A DNA stretch of 64,000 nt from an uncultured Alphaproteobacteria bacterium (GTDB taxonomy: Bacteria; Pseudomonadota; Alphaproteobacteria; Rhodobacterales; Rhodobacteraceae): positions 50,890-114,889 of the forward strand of contig CACDWF010000005.1 of assembly GCA_902556405.1 (NCBI GenBank), written 5' to 3'. Made by a program: the position numbers and the translations under genes. Of this stretch, positions 61,085 through 64,000 are shown one piece after another. Under the pieces are notes generated by a model. That model had not been told where the DNA came from, made no database searches, and saw nothing but the letters and a program-made list of their open reading frames with translations. The number at the start of each line of letters is the position of its first letter. Position 1 is the first letter of the stretch.

Positions 61085-62890
61085 TTACTTATAATTTTTC
61101 ATAACATATTTGCCGGGTGCCAGCCCTAAAGAGGGATAGTCTTTATGGGAACCAGGCACATATGCTTTTTGATGGGAACTAGATCTAGCTTTGATCCAGG
61201 TAGACCAATATGGCCACCAAGATCCCTCATGACGATCTGCAGTCTTAAACCAATCGTCTGGAACGGAAAATGGTTTAGAGTTTGTCCAATAGCCGTACTT
61301 CTTGCTATATGCAGGGTTAATTATACCCGCAATATGTCCACTTCCAGCTAACACAAACCTTTTGTTTCCTGAAGACTTGTTTAAACCATAAAAGGATGAT
61401 CGCCAAGGAGCAATATGATCAGTGTGCGTTGCTACAACAAAAATAGGTATGTCAATGTACTTTAGTGAAAGCCTCTCTCCCATTAATGACAATTCGCCTC
61501 TAGAAAGCTGATTTTCTTTGTAGAACTTATTCAAATATTCCAATGCCATTTTTCCAGGTAAATTGGTAGAATCTCCGTTCCAATATAGCAAATCAAAACG
61601 AGGGGGTTTTTTTCCCATTAAATAAGATCGAACAGCGGGCCCATAAACTAAATCATTCGATCGCAAAAAACTGAAAGTTTGAGCAAGGAAGGATCCTTCC
61701 ATATACCCTAGCTTTTCAATCTGTCGATTTATCTCATCTAGATATTCATCTGTAATAAATAATGACAAATCTCCGGGGTCTTCAAAATCAGTTAGCGTGG
61801 TAAAAAAGGTTGCAGAATTTACGAAGTTTTCACCTTTTTTGCAAAGATAAGATAAGGCCGTGGCCAAAAGTGTCCCTCCTATGCAGTATCCTATACAGTT
61901 TATTTTTTCTTGTTCTGTAATAGCTCTAACTACTTTTGAGGCTTCAAAAAAGCCTTTTTCGATGTAATCTGTAAAATTAACCTGAGTATGCTCCTTACCA
62001 GGATTTACCCAGGAGATAATAAAAGTTGGAATGCCTTCTTCTACAGCAAATTTAACGAAACTATTTTTGGGTTGGAGGTCTAGATTATAAAACTTATTGA
62101 TCCAAGGAGGAACAATAAGCAGGGGAGTCTTTGAAACCGTCTCCGTAAGTGGCTTATAGTGTATCAACTCAAATAAATCATTTCTGAAAATTACTCGGCC
62201 TTCAGTGATTGCAAGGTTTTCCCCTACTTCAAATGCTTGTGTATCTGTAAGGGACACTGTTAGATCACCAGTGCTGTTTTCTACATCAGTTACGAGATTT
62301 TCAAGACCGTCTACCAAAGACTTTCCATTAGTTTCAAGAGCTTGTGTTAGAGCCTCAGGATTGGTTCCAAGAAAATTTGAAGGAGAAAAAAACTCAATCA
62401 TCTGCTTAGTAAAAAAACTGATTTGCTTTTTATCAGACTTGCTCAATCCATTTAAATCATCGATTGTTTCTTCAATGATCTTCGATGATATAGTGTAATG
62501 CTGTTTTATTAGTTTAAAATATAGGTTTTCATCCCAACCTTGGTCAGTCTTTTCTAGCTCTTCCTTTTGCGATTTATTGGAGCCAGAACTATTCAAAATA
62601 GTGTTTTGAATATTAGTCCAGTTTTCTAATGTCGACTTATAATATTTTACTTGGTTTTCAATTAACTTCGTCGGATTAGACAAAATTTCAGAAAAATATT
62701 TTGCAGAGGCTTTATAATAAAGCTCCTGAGAAGGTTGAGTTTTTACTTCTGGGCCAGGTGTTTTAGAGGATAAAGCTATTACCAGTCGCTTTGTAAGAGT
62801 GTCTATTTTGTCGAAATTGTTAAGTAATTCCTTGTATTCTTTAGGACCTACACCAACGTCATCTTTCAGATTTTCGTTTTCTTCTTGCAC
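61085..62890 (-). CDS. phaC: Class I poly(3-hydroxyalkanoate) synthase
   Basis: A 601-residue enzyme that polymerises 3-hydroxyacyl-CoA on the granule surface. The lipase-like box GYCIGG holds the nucleophile Cys336. The catalytic Asp is in ATHTDHIAPW and the His in AGSGHIAGIINP. VPPWINKFYNLDL, PKNSFVKFAVEEG and the C-terminal WWPYWSTW are PhaC signatures. The N-terminal 180 residues are the variable domain. GTG at 62890 is the start, with a weak Shine-Dalgarno. It is divergent from phaZ. Confidence 0.95.
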   Translation of the reverse strand: MQEENENLKDDVGVGPKEYKELLNNFDKIDTLTKRLVIALSSKTPGPEVKTQPSQELYYKASAKYFSEILSNPTKLIENQVKYYKSTLENWTNIQNTILNSSGSNKSQKEELEKTDQGWDENLYFKLIKQHYTISSKIIEETIDDLNGLSKSDKKQISFFTKQMIEFFSPSNFLGTNPEALTQALETNGKSLVDGLENLVTDVENSTGDLTVSLTDTQAFEVGENLAITEGRVIFRNDLFELIHYKPLTETVSKTPLLIVPPWINKFYNLDLQPKNSFVKFAVEEGIPTFIISWVNPGKEHTQVNFTDYIEKGFFEASKVVRAITEQEKINCIGYCIGGTLLATALSYLCKKGENFVNSATFFTTLTDFEDPGDLSLFITDEYLDEINRQIEKLGYMEGSFLAQTFSFLRSNDLVYGPAVRSYLMGKKPPRFDLLYWNGDSTNLPGKMALEYLNKFYKENQLSRGELSLMGERLSLKYIDIPIFVVATHTDHIAPWRSSFYGLNKSSGNKRFVLAGSGHIAGIINPAYSKKYGYWTNSKPFSVPDDWFKTADRHEGSWWPYWSTWIKARSSSHQKAYVPGSHKDYPSLGLAPGKYVMKNYK

Positions 62891-62955
62891 TTTTATTGCT
62901 ATCGTTATTAATAGAGTAGATATATAACCATAATTTTAAAAAGCTAGTAAAAACT

Positions 62956-64000
62956 ATGCTAATACCGACATACGACTATTTCGAAAATTTACGTCAATAT
63001 AATCAGTGGTTCGCTTCAACGACACGCACCTTCTGGGAAAACCCAATGTTTGGTCTCTTTCCTAGCCCGATTCCGTCGACTTTTGCAGCATGGGGAAAAG
63101 TAACTGAACATAGCTTATCCAGGATAACAACTAAACCAGATTGGGGAATAGACTCAGTTGTCTCAGAAGGTATTGAGTATCTTGTGGCATTAGAGACAAT
63201 TAAAGAACTTCCCTTTTGTAAACTGATTAAATTTAAAAGCACAAGAAGAAAGAAAATAAACAGAAAAGTGCTTATCATCGCTCCCATGTCCGGACATTAC
63301 GCAACTCTGACTAGAAATACTGTTATTTCTCTTCTTCCTAACTGTGACGTGTATGTAACAGACTGGAAAAATGCGCGAGATGTTCCTTTATCTGATGGGA
63401 AGTTTGATATTGAAGACTTTACAAATTATTTGGTAGATTTTTTTCGTGATTTATCCCCAGATCTCAATGTTATGGCTGTTTGCCAACCGGCGCCTCTTGC
63501 GCTCGCAGCGGCAGCGATTACTTCAGAAAGCTTTCCTGAATTTAATCCTAAATCACTTACTTTGATAGGGGGGCCAATCGATCCTGATGCTAATCCAACT
63601 GACGTAACGGACTTTGGTCATAGAACATCAATGGAGGCACTTGAAACAACTGTAACCATGCCTGTGGGCTTGAATTATAAAGGAGTAGGACGTGAAGTAT
63701 ATCCAGGCGCAATCCAATTAGCGTCTTTTATGGCAATGAACCAAGAGACTCATAGCAAAGCTTTTATAGATCAAATCGAAAAGGAAGCCGCAGGACATGC
63801 ATCTGAGTATGATAGACACAACAAATTTTATAACGAATATTTAGCAGTTATGGATATGACAGCAGAATTTTATCTGTCTACAGTAGACAGAATTTTTAAA
63901 AAACGTGAGATTGCTAGGAATGAGTTTTCTATTGATAGAAAACCTGTTGACTTTAGAAAAATCACTACCATTCCGACATTTATAATTGAAGGAACTAAAG
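62956..64000 (+). CDS. phaZ: Intracellular PHB depolymerase, 3'-truncated by the window edge
   Basis: An uninterrupted frame from ATG 62956 to the right edge gives 348 residues. It begins with MLIPTYDYFENLRQYNQW and contains LIIAPMSGHYATLTRNTV, VYVTDWKNARDVP and the box AVCQPAPLALAA with nucleophile Cys176 in place of serine. These are features of the PhaZ1-type intracellular poly(3-hydroxybutyrate) depolymerases. About 60 or more C-terminal residues lie outside the window. It is divergent from phaC, with 65 bases between the starts. Together with phaC, the phasin and phaR it completes storage and re-use of PHB. Confidence 0.93.
   Translation, partial: MLIPTYDYFENLRQYNQWFASTTRTFWENPMFGLFPSPIPSTFAAWGKVTEHSLSRITTKPDWGIDSVVSEGIEYLVALETIKELPFCKLIKFKSTRRKKINRKVLIIAPMSGHYATLTRNTVISLLPNCDVYVTDWKNARDVPLSDGKFDIEDFTNYLVDFFRDLSPDLNVMAVCQPAPLALAAAAITSESFPEFNPKSLTLIGGPIDPDANPTDVTDFGHRTSMEALETTVTMPVGLNYKGVGREVYPGAIQLASFMAMNQETHSKAFIDQIEKEAAGHASEYDRHNKFYNEYLAVMDMTAEFYLSTVDRIFKKREIARNEFSIDRKPVDFRKITTIPTFIIEGTK

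Noticed and set aside
1..64000. CRISPR arrays, tRNA/rRNA genes, insertion sequences, phage genes or integration sites
   Set aside because: I looked through the intergenic regions on both strands and saw no spaced repeats, cloverleaf-like sequence ending in CCA, transposase or integrase motifs. The gaps are too short for most of these.

Overview
The window is AT-rich, gene-dense DNA with no gene-free stretch over 300 bases. It most likely comes from a marine, aerobic, heterotrophic alphaproteobacterium with a streamlined genome. The evidence is gene content: class III alcohol dehydrogenase, a class I PHA synthase with a PhaR/phasin system, a separate PurS, a single-chain long-chain acyl-CoA carboxylase, LacI-controlled alpha-glucoside-type ABC transporters, tight ATGA/TAATG gene overlaps, and GTG/TTG starts backed by Shine-Dalgarno sequences. 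The exact lineage cannot be fixed from the sequence alone. No rRNA, tRNA, CRISPR array, transposase or prophage gene was seen.

Layout. 1-5 kb: formaldehyde detoxification (adhC), an EamA transporter, a photolyase of the FeS-BCP/CryPro type whose 3' end overlaps a 42-residue DUF2256 gene, and a Bcr/CflA-like MFS exporter. 5.1-10.8 kb: an acyl-CoA operon (hotdog thioesterase, HSDL2-like SDR, 1094-residue acyl-CoA carboxylase, ACAD10/11-type kinase). 10.8-12.8 kb: a decayed MltB-type lytic transglycosylase pseudogene downstream of an SDR. 13-17.6 kb: an envelope cassette (MMPL/RND transporter, LolA-like periplasmic protein, DUF1302-like outer-membrane protein). 17.5-23.4 kb: six co-directional minus-strand genes (aldehyde dehydrogenase, tyrosine phosphatase, DUF350, trypsin-like protease, dienelactone hydrolase, SLC13 permease). 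23.5-26.5 kb: GST, RNase D, SufE and a corrinoid protein. 26.5-31.9 kb: purB-purC-purS-purQ, where purQ has no canonical start codon, plus miaA and a MATE exporter.

32-47.8 kb is the most unusual part: a catabolic island around a divergent promoter at about 35.3 kb. Leftward run a double-NTF2 (SnoaL-like) protein, an RraA-family protein and a HAD-fold protein that has lost its catalytic aspartates. Rightward run a complete sugar-type ABC importer, an HpsN-type member of the histidinol dehydrogenase family, a second SnoaL-like protein, an SDR, a LacI regulator, a third SnoaL-like protein, a bicupin, a MetE-core-like protein and an alpha/beta hydrolase. A LacI-type operator lies just downstream of the divergent promoter. 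The substrate is unknown.

47.8-59.9 kb is a second sugar system: glucokinase, an AglR-like LacI regulator with a perfect 14-bp operator between its -35 and -10, a binding protein, two permeases (one with an inserted DUF11-like domain), a GH63 enzyme related to mannosylglycerate/glucosylglycerate hydrolases, an ATPase, a GH4 glycosidase, 6-phosphofructokinase and a PQQ-type sugar dehydrogenase. Together they would import an alpha-glucoside, cleave it and feed glucose into glycolysis. In both importers an intrinsic terminator follows the binding-protein gene, which would favour binding protein over permease. 59.9-64 kb holds carbon storage: phaR, a phasin, phaC and a divergent phaZ depolymerase that runs off the window edge.
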